Assembly: GCA_002385665.1 (NCBI GenBank)
Contig: DGDX01000084.1
Location: 1-23,058, forward strand
Source: Firmicutes bacterium UBA3941
GTDB lineage: Bacteria > Bacillota > Clostridia > Caldicoprobacterales > UBA3941
Length of the DNA stretch: 23,058 bases
Direction of reading: 5' to 3'
The notes under the pieces were generated by a model. That model was given only the letters and a program-made list of their open reading frames with translations, did no database searches and was not told the DNA's origin. This document shows, piece by piece, positions 1-7,322 of the stretch (positions are counted from its first letter, which is position 1; every line of letters begins with the position of its first letter). A program made the position numbers and the translations under genes.

Positions 1-398
1 ACTTCAGTTGATGGTTGAATAACCTTGCTTCTTATTTCCACCCAATCGCTTTCTCTAACGAAGGAGGTACCTATAATTCTTTCACCGTTTATATATACTT
101 CCACACCATCATTGTCCACTACCAATGATGGGTATCTTCCAGTACCTGTTGGATCTATTATCTTAATCTTTCCTTGAGATATCTCTATCCTGCCATCCTG
201 ATTATCAGTCTTTTCGGATTCTTTTTCTTCTTTATTTATAATCATACTAACTCTATAAACTCCCTGTCGCTTTATTAAACCCCAAAATCTCGAAGTTGGC
301 GATTTTATGGGGACGACATTTATCCTCTCCCTTTCACACCGAAATACCTGCAAAGCCTTATCCAAGGCATCCTCCTCGCTATATGCACTTATCTCCAT
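1..398 (-). CDS. FapA-family (DUF342) protein with Jag_N-like N-terminus, partial
   Basis: Only the first 132 codons are present; the gene runs off the left end. Residues 1 to about 50 resemble the Jag_N domain (acidic start, a helix, then a GLIKRQGVYRV-type ending). After a charged linker rich in Glu and Lys (about 58-73), the segment with IDPTGTGRYPSLVV and VYINGERI resembles the start of a FapA/DUF342 domain. FapA-family proteins are beta-helical proteins whose function is poorly known; some are linked to flagella or polymer systems. The ATG at 396-398 follows an AGGAGG at 405-410 with good spacing. The gene lies 106 bp downstream of the TetR gene on the same strand, so co-transcription is possible. 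The family call is from remembered motifs and the C-terminal part is unseen. Confidence 0.7.
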   Translation of the reverse strand, partial: MEISAYSEEDALDKALQVFRCERERINVVPIKSPTSRFWGLIKRQGVYRVSMIINKEEKESEKTDNQDGRIEISQGKIKIIDPTGTGRYPSLVVDNDGVEVYINGERIIGTSFVRESDWVEIRSKVIQPSTE

Positions 399-433
399 AG
401 TTTCCCTCCTTCCTAATAAAACTGGATTTATGT

Positions 434-439
434 TTAGTA
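434..439 (-). promoter_or_regulatory. Possible -10 element upstream of the FapA-family gene
   Basis: TATACT on the minus strand, about 35 bp before the FapA-family start codon. No convincing -35 hexamer lies 16-18 bp upstream, so this is weak. The gene may instead be read through from the TetR gene, for which no clear terminator was found. Confidence 0.25.
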
Positions 440-504
440 TAGAAATTAGTTGACTTTATCATGAAAAGGACTACGATCAACATTATAAAAAAAACTATCA
501 GGAT

Positions 505-1089
505 CTATTTTAAAGCAAAATTTTCCAAAATCATGTCCAATGTGGATATCATTCTATCCTTTAATGAAAAACTGTATTTTGACAGTCTCCATATATATAC
601 GATCGTACGGAATGTACCTCCCATAATGTCCGCTAGCCCTTCCGCATCGATATGAGGGGGGATCTCCCCTCTTTCCTTGCCCCTGGTTACTAATTCCTTA
701 ATAAAGTTAATACGGGCATTAAGTATTCCCCTGACATAATCTGCAAGCCGAGCCTCATTCATAAGTCCGTCATAGCTGTAGGACAAGGCGGTAATTGCCG
801 GATAGCTCTCATAGTAATCTGAATAAGTATTGATGCAAACGCGACAGGTCTCAGCAAAGTTTAAATCCATGGCCAAAACAGAATCCCTTATATCCTTGTC
901 AAATCGTGAAAATTCCTTTAGCATGCTAAGGATGATCTCGTTTTTGCTTCTGAAATACCTAAATATAGTGCCCTCGGAAATACCCTGCCTTCTGGCAATT
1001 TCTTTTGTGGTGAGCCCTTGGATCCCAAGTTCGCTCATAATCTCGATTGCAGTAATTACAATGCTATCCTTTCTGTTTAATAGAGACAT
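505..1089 (-). CDS. TetR/AcrR-family transcriptional regulator
   Basis: A 194-residue DNA-binding repressor-type protein. The N-terminal helix-turn-helix spans about residues 8-53, with the typical pattern GLTTKEIARRQGISEGTIFRYF followed by RSKNEII; the rest is the helical ligand and dimerisation domain, too variable to infer a ligand. An upstream in-frame TTG at 1161 is ruled out because it lies inside the -35 element of the promoter. The ATG at 1087-1089 follows GGAGAGGAAGAGG. A palindromic operator sits between promoter and start, which suggests autorepression. No efflux pump or metabolic target lies beside it; the only same-direction neighbour is the FapA-family gene downstream. The family call is secure and the regulated function unknown. 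Confidence 0.9.
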   Translation of the reverse strand: MSLLNRKDSIVITAIEIMSELGIQGLTTKEIARRQGISEGTIFRYFRSKNEIILSMLKEFSRFDKDIRDSVLAMDLNFAETCRVCINTYSDYYESYPAITALSYSYDGLMNEARLADYVRGILNARINFIKELVTRGKERGEIPPHIDAEGLADIMGGTFRTIVYIWRLSKYSFSLKDRMISTLDMILENFALK

Positions 1090-1106
1090 ATAAACCTCTT
1101 CCTCTC

Positions 1107-1126
1107 CGGAGTGAGTGTTTACTCCG
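1107..1126 (-). promoter_or_regulatory. Candidate TetR operator (inverted repeat)
   Basis: Plus-strand CGGAGT, an 8-bp centre, then ACTCCG: a 20-bp inverted repeat with perfect 6-bp arms. A nested shorter palindrome GAGT-N4-ACTC lies at 1113-1124. It sits just downstream of the -10 element, over the predicted transcription start and before the ribosome binding site, the usual place for a TetR autorepression site. Confidence 0.65.
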
Positions 1127-1132
1127 CAGCAT

Positions 1133-1161
1133 ATTATAAAAGGAAATTTAATCCTTGTCAA
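1133..1161 (-). promoter_or_regulatory. Sigma-A promoter of the TetR gene
   Basis: Minus strand TTGACA (1156-1161), a 17-bp spacer, and TATAAT (1133-1138). Both hexamers and the spacing match the vegetative consensus exactly. This is the strongest promoter in the window and sits about 45 bp before the TetR start codon. Confidence 0.88.
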
Positions 1162-1299
1162 TGATATATGTCACATTTTGTCGTTTTTCGTACTTATTGG
1201 TGTTTTCTAGAATTGTCAAGCCTAGATATCGGTTCATAAGATGTGCTCTCGACTCTTAAAATAATGTATATTAAATACTAATCCGTATGTAAATACCAT

Positions 1300-1345
1300 C
1301 CTAAATATAACAAAACAGCCCAAATCCTAGGGATTTGAGCTGTTT
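1300..1345 (-). terminator. Terminator of spoIVA
   Basis: Arms at 1313-1327 and 1331-1345 form a 15-bp stem with one G-U pair on the minus strand and a 3-base loop. It is followed on the minus strand by a U-rich tail (UGUUAUAUUU). It starts 14 bp after the spoIVA stop codon. Confidence 0.82.
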
Positions 1346-1359
1346 ACGGATCATTCTGG

Positions 1360-2838
1360 TCATAGAATTATACAGATGAGCCCGCCGCTTCCATCGTTTA
1401 TAATACGCTGCAGGGTTTCTTGGATCTTAAACTGGGCATCCTCCGGCATCCTCATCAGCTTGTTGGCCAGACCTTCCTTCACCAGTTCATGAAGGGATTT
1501 ACCGAATATGTTGGATTCCCAAAGCTTTGCAGGATCCGATTCAAACTCATCCAATAAATAATTAATTAGTTCTTCGCTCTGTTTCTCACTGCCAACGATT
1601 GGTGAGACCTCAGTCTCAATATCCGCCCTAATAAAATGCAGGGATGGTGCACTTGCACGTAGCCGTACCCCGAATCTGCTGCCCTGTTTTACTATTTCCG
1701 GCTCTTCCAGCACCAACTCTTCCATGGATGGGGATACAGTTCCATAGCCGGTATTTCTAACATCCTCCAAGGCCTGGGCCACCCTGTCATATTCCCTCTT
1801 TGCCACTGCCAGATCCTTCAACAGACCCACTAGTTGGTAGTCTCCCTGGATATTATAGCCACTAATCTCCCCGAGGACCTTGTAGAACATGCCTGGTTTA
1901 GTTTCCATATCCACCAGAACCTTGCCGTTCCCCAGGCTTATTTCGGCAATGGTTGGAGCATTTACATATTCAGAATCTCCCAAGGCATCCTTGATTCTAT
2001 GGACATCCCTAACCCTTGTGATATCCTGGGTAAATTCCCTTATGGAATCAAATATATGCCCTATGAGCCAATGATCATCATCCAGGCTCTGTACCCATTT
2101 AGGTATATCTATGCGGATCTCCGTCAATGGAAATTCAAAGAGGACGTTGCTCAGGATATTATCTATATCCTCAAGGGTTAAATTCATTACATCCAATAAT
2201 AAAACGGGGACATCATATTTTTCTTCCAGGGCTTCCCTCATATTTATAGTTTCGGGGGCGTTGGGAGTTCTGGAATTTAATATAATTACAAAGGGTTTAT
2301 CCAGCTCCTTAAGCTCCCTTACCACCCTTTCCTCTGCTTCTATGTAATTTGATCGGGAAATATCAGTTATGCTCCCGTCGGTAGTCACTACCAATCCTAT
2401 GGTAGAGTGGTCTGTAATTACCTTTCTGGTGCCAATCTCTGCGGCTTCTTCAAAAGGAATATCATAGTCATACCAGGGAGTGCGAACCATCCTGGGGCTA
2501 TCTCCTTCCATATGCCCCATGGCACCGTTTACCAAGTATCCGACACAGTCTACCATTCTTATCTTCAAGTTGGCATTCTCACGAATAGTGATCTCGATAG
2601 CCTCATCGGGCACAAACTTGGGTTGGGTGGTCATAATTGTACGCCCTGCTCCGCTCTGGGGCATCTCATCGATGGCTCTCTCCCTTTTGTGTTCGTTCTC
2701 AATGTTTGGGAGAACCAGTAAATCCATTATCCTCTTTATTAGAGTGGATTTACCCGTTCTAACCGGCCCTACCACTCCAATGTATATATCGCCATCGGTA
2801 CGTTTGGCAATATCCCGATATAAGTCGAATTTCTCCAT
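1360..2838 (-). CDS. spoIVA: Stage IV sporulation protein A, spore coat basement ATPase
   Basis: SpoIVA is a cytoskeleton-like ATPase that polymerises on the forespore surface in the mother cell and anchors the coat and cortex assembly. The protein is 492 residues, the same length as in Bacillus subtilis. The P-loop GPVRTGKST is at residues 24-32, followed by blocks typical of the family: DCVGY, TPWYDYDIPFEEAAEIGTRK, DHSTIGLVVTTDG and SNYIEAEERV. The conserved tail SGGLICIIL ends the protein. I prefer the ATG at 2836-2838, which gives the canonical MEK start; a GTG one codon upstream (2841) is also compatible with the GGGAGGGG at 2846-2853. It forms its own unit: the plsY terminator lies upstream and its own terminator downstream. 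It is expected to be sigma-E dependent. Confidence 0.98.
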   Translation of the reverse strand: MEKFDLYRDIAKRTDGDIYIGVVGPVRTGKSTLIKRIMDLLVLPNIENEHKRERAIDEMPQSGAGRTIMTTQPKFVPDEAIEITIRENANLKIRMVDCVGYLVNGAMGHMEGDSPRMVRTPWYDYDIPFEEAAEIGTRKVITDHSTIGLVVTTDGSITDISRSNYIEAEERVVRELKELDKPFVIILNSRTPNAPETINMREALEEKYDVPVLLLDVMNLTLEDIDNILSNVLFEFPLTEIRIDIPKWVQSLDDDHWLIGHIFDSIREFTQDITRVRDVHRIKDALGDSEYVNAPTIAEISLGNGKVLVDMETKPGMFYKVLGEISGYNIQGDYQLVGLLKDLAVAKREYDRVAQALEDVRNTGYGTVSPSMEELVLEEPEIVKQGSRFGVRLRASAPSLHFIRADIETEVSPIVGSEKQSEELINYLLDEFESDPAKLWESNIFGKSLHELVKEGLANKLMRMPEDAQFKIQETLQRIINDGSGGLICIIL

Positions 2839-2930
2839 CACCTTTCCCCTCCCTGTTATTAGATGGTCTTTATAACCATTGGATTGCTAAAGACACCATT
2901 ACAGCTTCAACATACATAAATATCTATAAT

Positions 2931-2961
2931 AATGTATATTGGAATGGGAAAAGGTTTATGA
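2931..2961 (-). promoter_or_regulatory. Possible sigma-E-type promoter of spoIVA
   Basis: Minus strand TCATAAA (2955-2961), a 16-bp spacer, and TATACATT (2931-2938). The latter is one base from the sigma-E -10 consensus CATACAnT as I recall it. The spacing is slightly long. It is placed about 90 bp before spoIVA, after the plsY terminator. This is an inference from position and known regulation of spoIVA. Confidence 0.3.
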
Positions 2962-2970
2962 CAGGTTGTC

Positions 2971-3016
2971 ATTAAAATTTAGGACAGTTGGGAGGTTCAG
3001 CCCCTACTGTCCTAAA
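2971..3016 (-). terminator. Terminator of the der-plsY unit
   Basis: Perfect 11-bp inverted repeat (2978-2988 and 3006-3016, TTTAGGACAGT and ACTGTCCTAAA), with possible inner GGG/CCC pairing. On the minus strand it is followed by a short U-rich stretch (AAAUUUUAAU). It lies 48 bp after the plsY stop codon. Confidence 0.75.
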
Positions 3017-3063
3017 GTCCGTTTTGTCTTATGGATATCTATACTTAAGATGAATTCTATATG

Positions 3064-3675
3064 CTATTTTAATCCTCTGGATCCACTCCTGGACGTTATT
3101 TTATTCTCTGTACCGTTTAAGAGTCTGGTTATGTTGTCTTTATGCCTGTAGATGGCCATTATGGCCAATATAAAGGCACCAGCTATAAGCCATGGGTCAT
3201 ACCTAAAGGCTATTGTCAGAATGGGCAATAAAATGGCGACGGTTACGGAACCCAATGATACATAGCCCGTCAGGACAATAATCAATACTTCTACAACGAG
3301 GAGAATAAGGGCTACCTTGGGAAACAAAATTATTATGGTACCAAAGGATGTCGCAATGCCCTTACCACCCTTAAATTCCAGTAGGAATGGCCAGTTATGC
3401 CCTGCTACCGCCGTTATACCCCCTATAAGCCCACCTATACTATTATCTCTTACAATCAAGAGACCGATGACGGTAGCTATAATTCCTTTTATCACATCAC
3501 CTATAAAAACCAGAGCACCCGCTTTTAACCCCAAGACCCTATAGGCATTAGTGGTACCCAGATTACCACTGCCATATTCTCTAACATCGATATTGCTTCC
3601 CAGTTTTCCTACTATGTAGGATGAGGATATGTTCCCCAAAAAATATCCAATCACAGCTATTAGAATAAACCGCAC
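3064..3675 (-). CDS. plsY: Acyl-phosphate:glycerol-3-phosphate acyltransferase PlsY
   Basis: PlsY is the integral membrane enzyme that transfers an acyl group from acyl-phosphate to glycerol-3-phosphate, making lysophosphatidic acid for phospholipid synthesis. The protein is 203 residues, normal for the family, and hydrophobic with several membrane segments. Family motifs are present: EYGSGNLGTTNAYRVLG (33-49), GHNWPFLLEFKGGKGIATS (92-110). It starts with GTG at 3673-3675, preceded by GAGGGGGG at 3683-3690 with a 7-base spacer; no ATG is available nearby. It is 17 bp downstream of der and shares its transcript. The partner gene gpsA, which makes glycerol-3-phosphate and is often next to plsY or spoIVA, is absent here. 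Confidence 0.96.
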   Translation of the reverse strand: MRFILIAVIGYFLGNISSSYIVGKLGSNIDVREYGSGNLGTTNAYRVLGLKAGALVFIGDVIKGIIATVIGLLIVRDNSIGGLIGGITAVAGHNWPFLLEFKGGKGIATSFGTIIILFPKVALILLVVEVLIIVLTGYVSLGSVTVAILLPILTIAFRYDPWLIAGAFILAIMAIYRHKDNITRLLNGTENKITSRSGSRGLK

Positions 3676-3692
3676 TATTGTGCCCCCCTCTT

Positions 3693-5009
3693 CTAGTTGG
3701 TTCTTTGCCTTACAATGAACCTGATAGGTGTTCCCTGAAGTCCAAAACTCTTTCTAAAATGGTTTTCCAAATATCTGAGATAAGAATAATGCATGAGCTT
3801 CTCATCATTGACAAAAAGGACAAACGTTGGAGGCTTTATAGATACTTGGGTACCATAATAGATCTTTAACCTTCTGCCCTTGTCTGTGGGCGGCTCTGAA
3901 AATGTCACTGCATCCATAATGCAATCATTTAGAACCCCTGTGGCTATTCTAAAAGTACATTGACTATAAACCTCATTAACCATATCAATAATATTACCCA
4001 TCCTCTGTCCGGTTAAGGCTGATATGAAGATGCTGGGTGCGTATTGCATAAAAGCTAAGTCGTTGATCAATCGTCTTCTGTATTGATTCATAGTGTTGGT
4101 ATCTTTTTCAATCAGATCCCATTTGTTCATAACCAAGATGATACCCTTGCCTTCTTCATGGATGAGTCCCGCTATCTTGGTATCCTGTTCTGTAACCTCC
4201 TGGGTAGCATCAATAACCATGAGAGCAACATCACACCTACGGATGGCAGACAGAGCTCTAATTACACTGTACCTTTCCAGGTCATCATTTATCCTGCTCT
4301 TTCTTCTGATCCCTGCTGTATCGATGATAACATATTTTTGTCCATCTACAGTGAATGGAGTATCTATGGCGTCCCTTGTAGTTCCGGGTATATTGCTGAC
4401 AATAACCCTCTCCTCGCCTAATAATTTATTTACTATGGAAGATTTACCCACATTGGGCTTACCCATAACGGCTATTTTAATGGTTTCGTCCTCTTCTATT
4501 TCATCAGGGGTATCGGGCAGATGCTGAACCACCGCATCTAACAGATCCCCCAATCCCCGCTTATGGGAGGCAGATATGGATATGGGTTCTCCTATCCCCA
4601 GGTTATAGAACTCGTAAACCATATCCTCTTCATGAGGCGCATCTATCTTATTTACTCCCAACACAATAGGTTTCTGAGCCATTCTCAAGATGTTGGCTAC
4701 CTCTTGATCGGCAGGGGTTATTCCCTCTTTCCCATCTACTATAAAGATAATCACCTGGGCTGTCTCTATGGCAATGTCTGCTTGCTGCCTCATCTGTGTC
4801 ATGAGTTCATCCTGGGTCTCTGTATCTATTCCACCTGTATCTATGAGTGTCATTTTGGTGTTAAGCCACTGGGTATCGGCATATATTCTATCCCGCGTTA
4901 CTCCGGGCTGGTAATCTACGATAGAAATTCTACGTCCAACCAATTGGTTAAAAAGGGTGGACTTACCCACATTGGGTCGCCCCACTATAGCAACTATTGG
5001 ATTTGTCAC
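3693..5009 (-). CDS. der: Ribosome-associated double GTPase Der (EngA)
   Basis: Der is an essential GTPase for maturation of the large ribosomal subunit. The protein is 438 residues (family about 436) with two tandem GTPase domains and a C-terminal KH-like domain. The first domain has GRPNVGKS (10-17), DTGG (57-60) and NKID (120-123). The second has GKPNVGKS (183-190), DTAG and NKWD. The KH-like part includes RRLKIYYGTQVSIKPPTFVLF and a basic end. The start is GTG at 5007-5009, with AGGTGGGG upstream. A clear sigma-A promoter lies about 165 bp upstream, giving a long structured leader. plsY follows 17 bp later. No ambiguity in the call. Confidence 0.98.
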   Translation of the reverse strand: MTNPIVAIVGRPNVGKSTLFNQLVGRRISIVDYQPGVTRDRIYADTQWLNTKMTLIDTGGIDTETQDELMTQMRQQADIAIETAQVIIFIVDGKEGITPADQEVANILRMAQKPIVLGVNKIDAPHEEDMVYEFYNLGIGEPISISASHKRGLGDLLDAVVQHLPDTPDEIEEDETIKIAVMGKPNVGKSSIVNKLLGEERVIVSNIPGTTRDAIDTPFTVDGQKYVIIDTAGIRRKSRINDDLERYSVIRALSAIRRCDVALMVIDATQEVTEQDTKIAGLIHEEGKGIILVMNKWDLIEKDTNTMNQYRRRLINDLAFMQYAPSIFISALTGQRMGNIIDMVNEVYSQCTFRIATGVLNDCIMDAVTFSEPPTDKGRRLKIYYGTQVSIKPPTFVLFVNDEKLMHYSYLRYLENHFRKSFGLQGTPIRFIVRQRTN

Positions 5010-5047
5010 TTTTTCCCCACCTTTTATCTATGTCTTTAAAGCATCGG

Positions 5048-5071
5048 AAGCAATTACCATAGTAATTGCAA
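5048..5071. repeat. 24-bp palindromic element, copy 1, in the der leader
   Basis: GCAATTAC, four bases, GTAATTGC (5050-5069) is a perfect 8-bp stem. With flanking bases it matches the element at 9141-9164 in 19 of 24 positions: both share AAGCAATT at the left and AATTGCAA at the right, and the inner A-T pair is replaced by G-C in the other copy. Unlike the other copy it has no U-tract, so it is not a plain terminator. Confidence 0.5.
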
Positions 5072-5174
5072 CACATCATGTAAACCCCGGTATATCTAAA
5101 CTGTCGTCAGGGGCTATAATAGTTCTTTATTACTAGACTTTATTACCTAGTGCTAATTGCTTTGTTATAGTCCT

Positions 5175-5203
5175 ATTATCAACCAAATTATCGCTAAAGT
5201 CAA
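5175..5203 (-). promoter_or_regulatory. Sigma-A promoter of der-plsY
   Basis: Minus strand TTGACT (5198-5203), a 17-bp spacer, GATAAT (5175-5180): five of six consensus matches in each hexamer. The -35 element lies at the very end of the upstream DUF3189 gene. The predicted start near 5168 gives a leader of about 160 nt. Confidence 0.75.
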
Positions 5204-5204
5204 G

Positions 5205-5672
5205 CTATTGGAACCCCTGAAGCAGCTTTTCTTTTACCCCGGACACTAATTCTACGAATATTGGGTAGCTCTTTCTTATACCCCACACCGTAAGGGGATG
5301 GCCCAGTCTTATCAAATGCAGTTTTCTTGAGGAAAAGCCTCCTATTGCAGTGATAGGATGGAGCTTCACCAGGGCTTCTACAAATAAAACATCCTTGGAT
5401 GGGATGTTATTTGCATTCAAATAGCTTTTAATGGTAGGTATCATTATATCGCAGGCATTCTTAAACCCAATGACATAGATATCAATGCCCAGCTCGTCCC
5501 TGCCAAAATACTGGGGCGTTCCCAGATCCTCATTTTCCATCCGGTCGTAATGTGGGATGGATAAGAATTCGTAAGGAGTTGGGATTCTGTTAAGGGGCAA
5601 AAATCCCAAATGGATGGCCGCACAGGTCACGGACGTGTGAGCACCTCCATAGCAATGATAAAAAAGTTTCAT
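5205..5672 (-). CDS. DUF3189 family protein (second of a tandem pair)
   Basis: A soluble protein of 155 residues with no signal peptide or membrane segment. The N-terminus, with FYHCYGGAHTSVTCAAIHLG at about 4-23, and the later FGRDELGIDIYVIGF block fit DUF3189, a family of unknown function that I associate with spore-forming Firmicutes. The Cys, Gly-Gly and His in CYGGAH look like candidate functional residues, but no activity is known. The ATG overlaps the stop of the preceding paralogue by 4 bp (ATGA), implying translational coupling. It is the last gene of the DUF1614-spoIIP unit. No clear terminator follows, so some transcripts may run into der. Confidence 0.85.
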   Translation of the reverse strand: MKLFYHCYGGAHTSVTCAAIHLGFLPLNRIPTPYEFLSIPHYDRMENEDLGTPQYFGRDELGIDIYVIGFKNACDIMIPTIKSYLNANNIPSKDVLFVEALVKLHPITAIGGFSSRKLHLIRLGHPLTVWGIRKSYPIFVELVSGVKEKLLQGFQ

Positions 5673-6136
5673 GAGTTACCCCACCCGGAAAGCTTTTCCC
5701 ATTCCATCCGGACCCTGTCTGTCCATATGGGAAATATCCTTTTATACCAATGGATATAGAATCTTTTTGTAATAGGTTCAATCATAGGAAATTTCATGGA
5801 AAGGGCTACCAACAACTTGACTATCCCTTCCCAGGGGCTGGCGTCCACATAGAATATAGCATCATCGATTCCATATAGGTCACCGAAACCCTTAAATGAC
5901 TTTTTCAACATCCTGCTGTGAACACCACATCCAATAATGTATACCTCCCTTAGTTCTGCATCAAGACCCAAATAGACTAGATTGCCTTTTTGGTAGCTGT
6001 CATTAAAACATAAATTCCATTGCCTAATTATATCATCATGACAGGGAATCTTCTCTTTTTTGTATATACCTAAATGAATTGCTGCCATACCATAAGCTGC
6101 ATAGGTGGCTGTGCTGCCATAATAGATAACTTTCAA
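5669..6136 (-). CDS. DUF3189 family protein (first of a tandem pair, divergent)
   Basis: A soluble protein of about 155 residues, similar to the next gene across its length: both begin with a short strand, a YG motif and AAIHLG, and both have a YLGLDAELREVYIIG / YFGRDELGIDIYVIG block. The CYGGAHTS segment of the other copy is replaced by STATYAAYG here, so the Cys and His are lost. Function unknown. The ATG at 6140-6142 is separated from AGGGGG by only one base. The in-frame TTG at 6134-6136 has a 7-base spacer and aligns with the start of the paralogue, so I prefer it; the ATG start remains possible. It lies about 25 bp after spoIIP. Confidence 0.8.
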   Translation of the reverse strand: MKVIYYGSTATYAAYGMAAIHLGIYKKEKIPCHDDIIRQWNLCFNDSYQKGNLVYLGLDAELREVYIIGCGVHSRMLKKSFKGFGDLYGIDDAIFYVDASPWEGIVKLLVALSMKFPMIEPITKRFYIHWYKRIFPIWTDRVRMEWEKLSGWGNS

Positions 6137-6161
6137 GCCCATTCCCCCTAATATACATTGA

Positions 6162-7322
6162 TCATTCCCTCTTCTTCTTTCCGGTTATGTTCTCCAAGCT
6201 GCTCTTAATCTCACCACCGCTCTTGCTAATTAAAGTAAAGACAACAAAACCTACCACTGCTACTATGACAAACCACATTATACCCCTGCCTGCACCCTTA
6301 TTTTCCTCCTGGCTTATGGGACTTACCTTAAATTGCTTCTCTTTTGGCACTTGTGCCTGTCCTTTGTCCTGATCCTTTTCAGACGGTTCCTTGGATTTAA
6401 ATATACCTCCAAATATACCCTTGTGTACCACATCCGCTAAATTATCAGTCGCTTTTTGGGCAGCTTCTTTACTTATCTCGTGGGTTCCAAGTTCAAATAG
6501 GAGGGAACGCGGGGACAGTTCCTGATTATACTCTCCCTTTCCAATATATATATCTTTAATAAGACCCGGATAAGCCTTATCGGCTATTGCCTTTATCTTG
6601 TATGCCAATTGTTCATTGGCCTTCCTGTTTTGATTGCTTCTACCTATAACAATCCTCACCCTGCTCATATACTCCCCATTTACCATGGTATCGTAATGTT
6701 CCTTGGGTATAGCGTCCCTGTGGATATCAAATACCGCAGCCACAGGTGTATTCTTTCTAATGAGATCCATAGCAGTCTGTCTGGACCGGCGATAGGCACC
6801 CGCATCATGGGGATCATGGGGTGTTTTATCCAGTACCGCCTTTATACCTTTCTTTTCAAGGGATCTCTTAAAACTTTCTGCAACATCGTATATACCTCCC
6901 TGAGATGGAATACTGGATTTTCCATCGCTGGGGACATAGGATTCATCGCTATGGGTGCAATATAATAGAATGCTTCTTTCCCTGTCCTTTTGGGCAAGAG
7001 TCTCGACGGATGTATCCACTACTTCTTCGAACTGGGGTAGCTCTATCTCACCGATAAATTTAGCATAGGCATTCCTTGTTTCCTTATCTACTCTATAGAT
7101 AGAATAGTGTCTGTTATCGCTACTGATGTACTCATCATCCTTAAACATCTCGCTGGCCATAACTGTAAGCCTTCCACCCTCTTCATCGAAAAGGGTAAAA
7201 AAGCCCGGCTCTTCCTCATACCAATTATCGGCTTTTGTCTCACTCATTGGCAGCACAGCCGCCAATACAATCAGAAATATAGCTATTGCCTTAATAGGAC
7301 TACTTCCCCTTTGCACCTTCAT
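6162..7322 (-). CDS. spoIIP: Stage II sporulation protein P, septal/engulfment amidase
   Basis: SpoIIP is the cell wall amidase/endopeptidase that, with SpoIID and SpoIIM, thins septal peptidoglycan and drives engulfment of the forespore. From the ATG at 7320-7322 the protein is 386 residues. It has a signal or anchor helix at about 10-27, then an extracytoplasmic domain with YCTHSDESY (His 124), FDIHRDA (His 201) and LSPRSLLFELGTH (Glu 277), the positions of the metal-binding and catalytic residues of this amidase fold. A second membrane helix at about 347-366 followed by a basic tail (KKKRE) is unusual. The start overlaps the DUF1614 gene by 23 bp. A GTG at 7316 has better spacing from GGGAGG and could be the true start. 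Confidence 0.95.
   Translation of the reverse strand: MKVQRGSSPIKAIAIFLIVLAAVLPMSETKADNWYEEEPGFFTLFDEEGGRLTVMASEMFKDDEYISSDNRHYSIYRVDKETRNAYAKFIGEIELPQFEEVVDTSVETLAQKDRERSILLYCTHSDESYVPSDGKSSIPSQGGIYDVAESFKRSLEKKGIKAVLDKTPHDPHDAGAYRRSRQTAMDLIRKNTPVAAVFDIHRDAIPKEHYDTMVNGEYMSRVRIVIGRSNQNRKANEQLAYKIKAIADKAYPGLIKDIYIGKGEYNQELSPRSLLFELGTHEISKEAAQKATDNLADVVHKGIFGGIFKSKEPSEKDQDKGQAQVPKEKQFKVSPISQEENKGAGRGIMWFVIVAVVGFVVFTLISKSGGEIKSSLENITGKKKRE

Noticed and set aside
480..504. Possible TetR terminator at the T-run near 484-492
   Set aside because: The T-run is clear on the minus strand but the sequence before it cannot form a stable stem.
1090..1161. N-terminal extension of the TetR protein to a TTG at 1161
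   Set aside because: The extension starts inside the -35 element and runs through the -10 and the operator, so it cannot be translated from that promoter.
1190..1260. A second promoter upstream of the TetR gene (TTGACA near 1215-1221)
   Set aside because: No acceptable -10 hexamer 16-18 bp downstream on the minus strand.
4093..5039. Plus-strand open frames opposite der
   Set aside because: Fully antisense to der with no recognisable protein family; shadows.
5590..5781. Minus-strand open frame of 63 codons across the DUF3189 junction
   Set aside because: Overlaps both DUF3189 genes in another frame, with no conservation or binding site.
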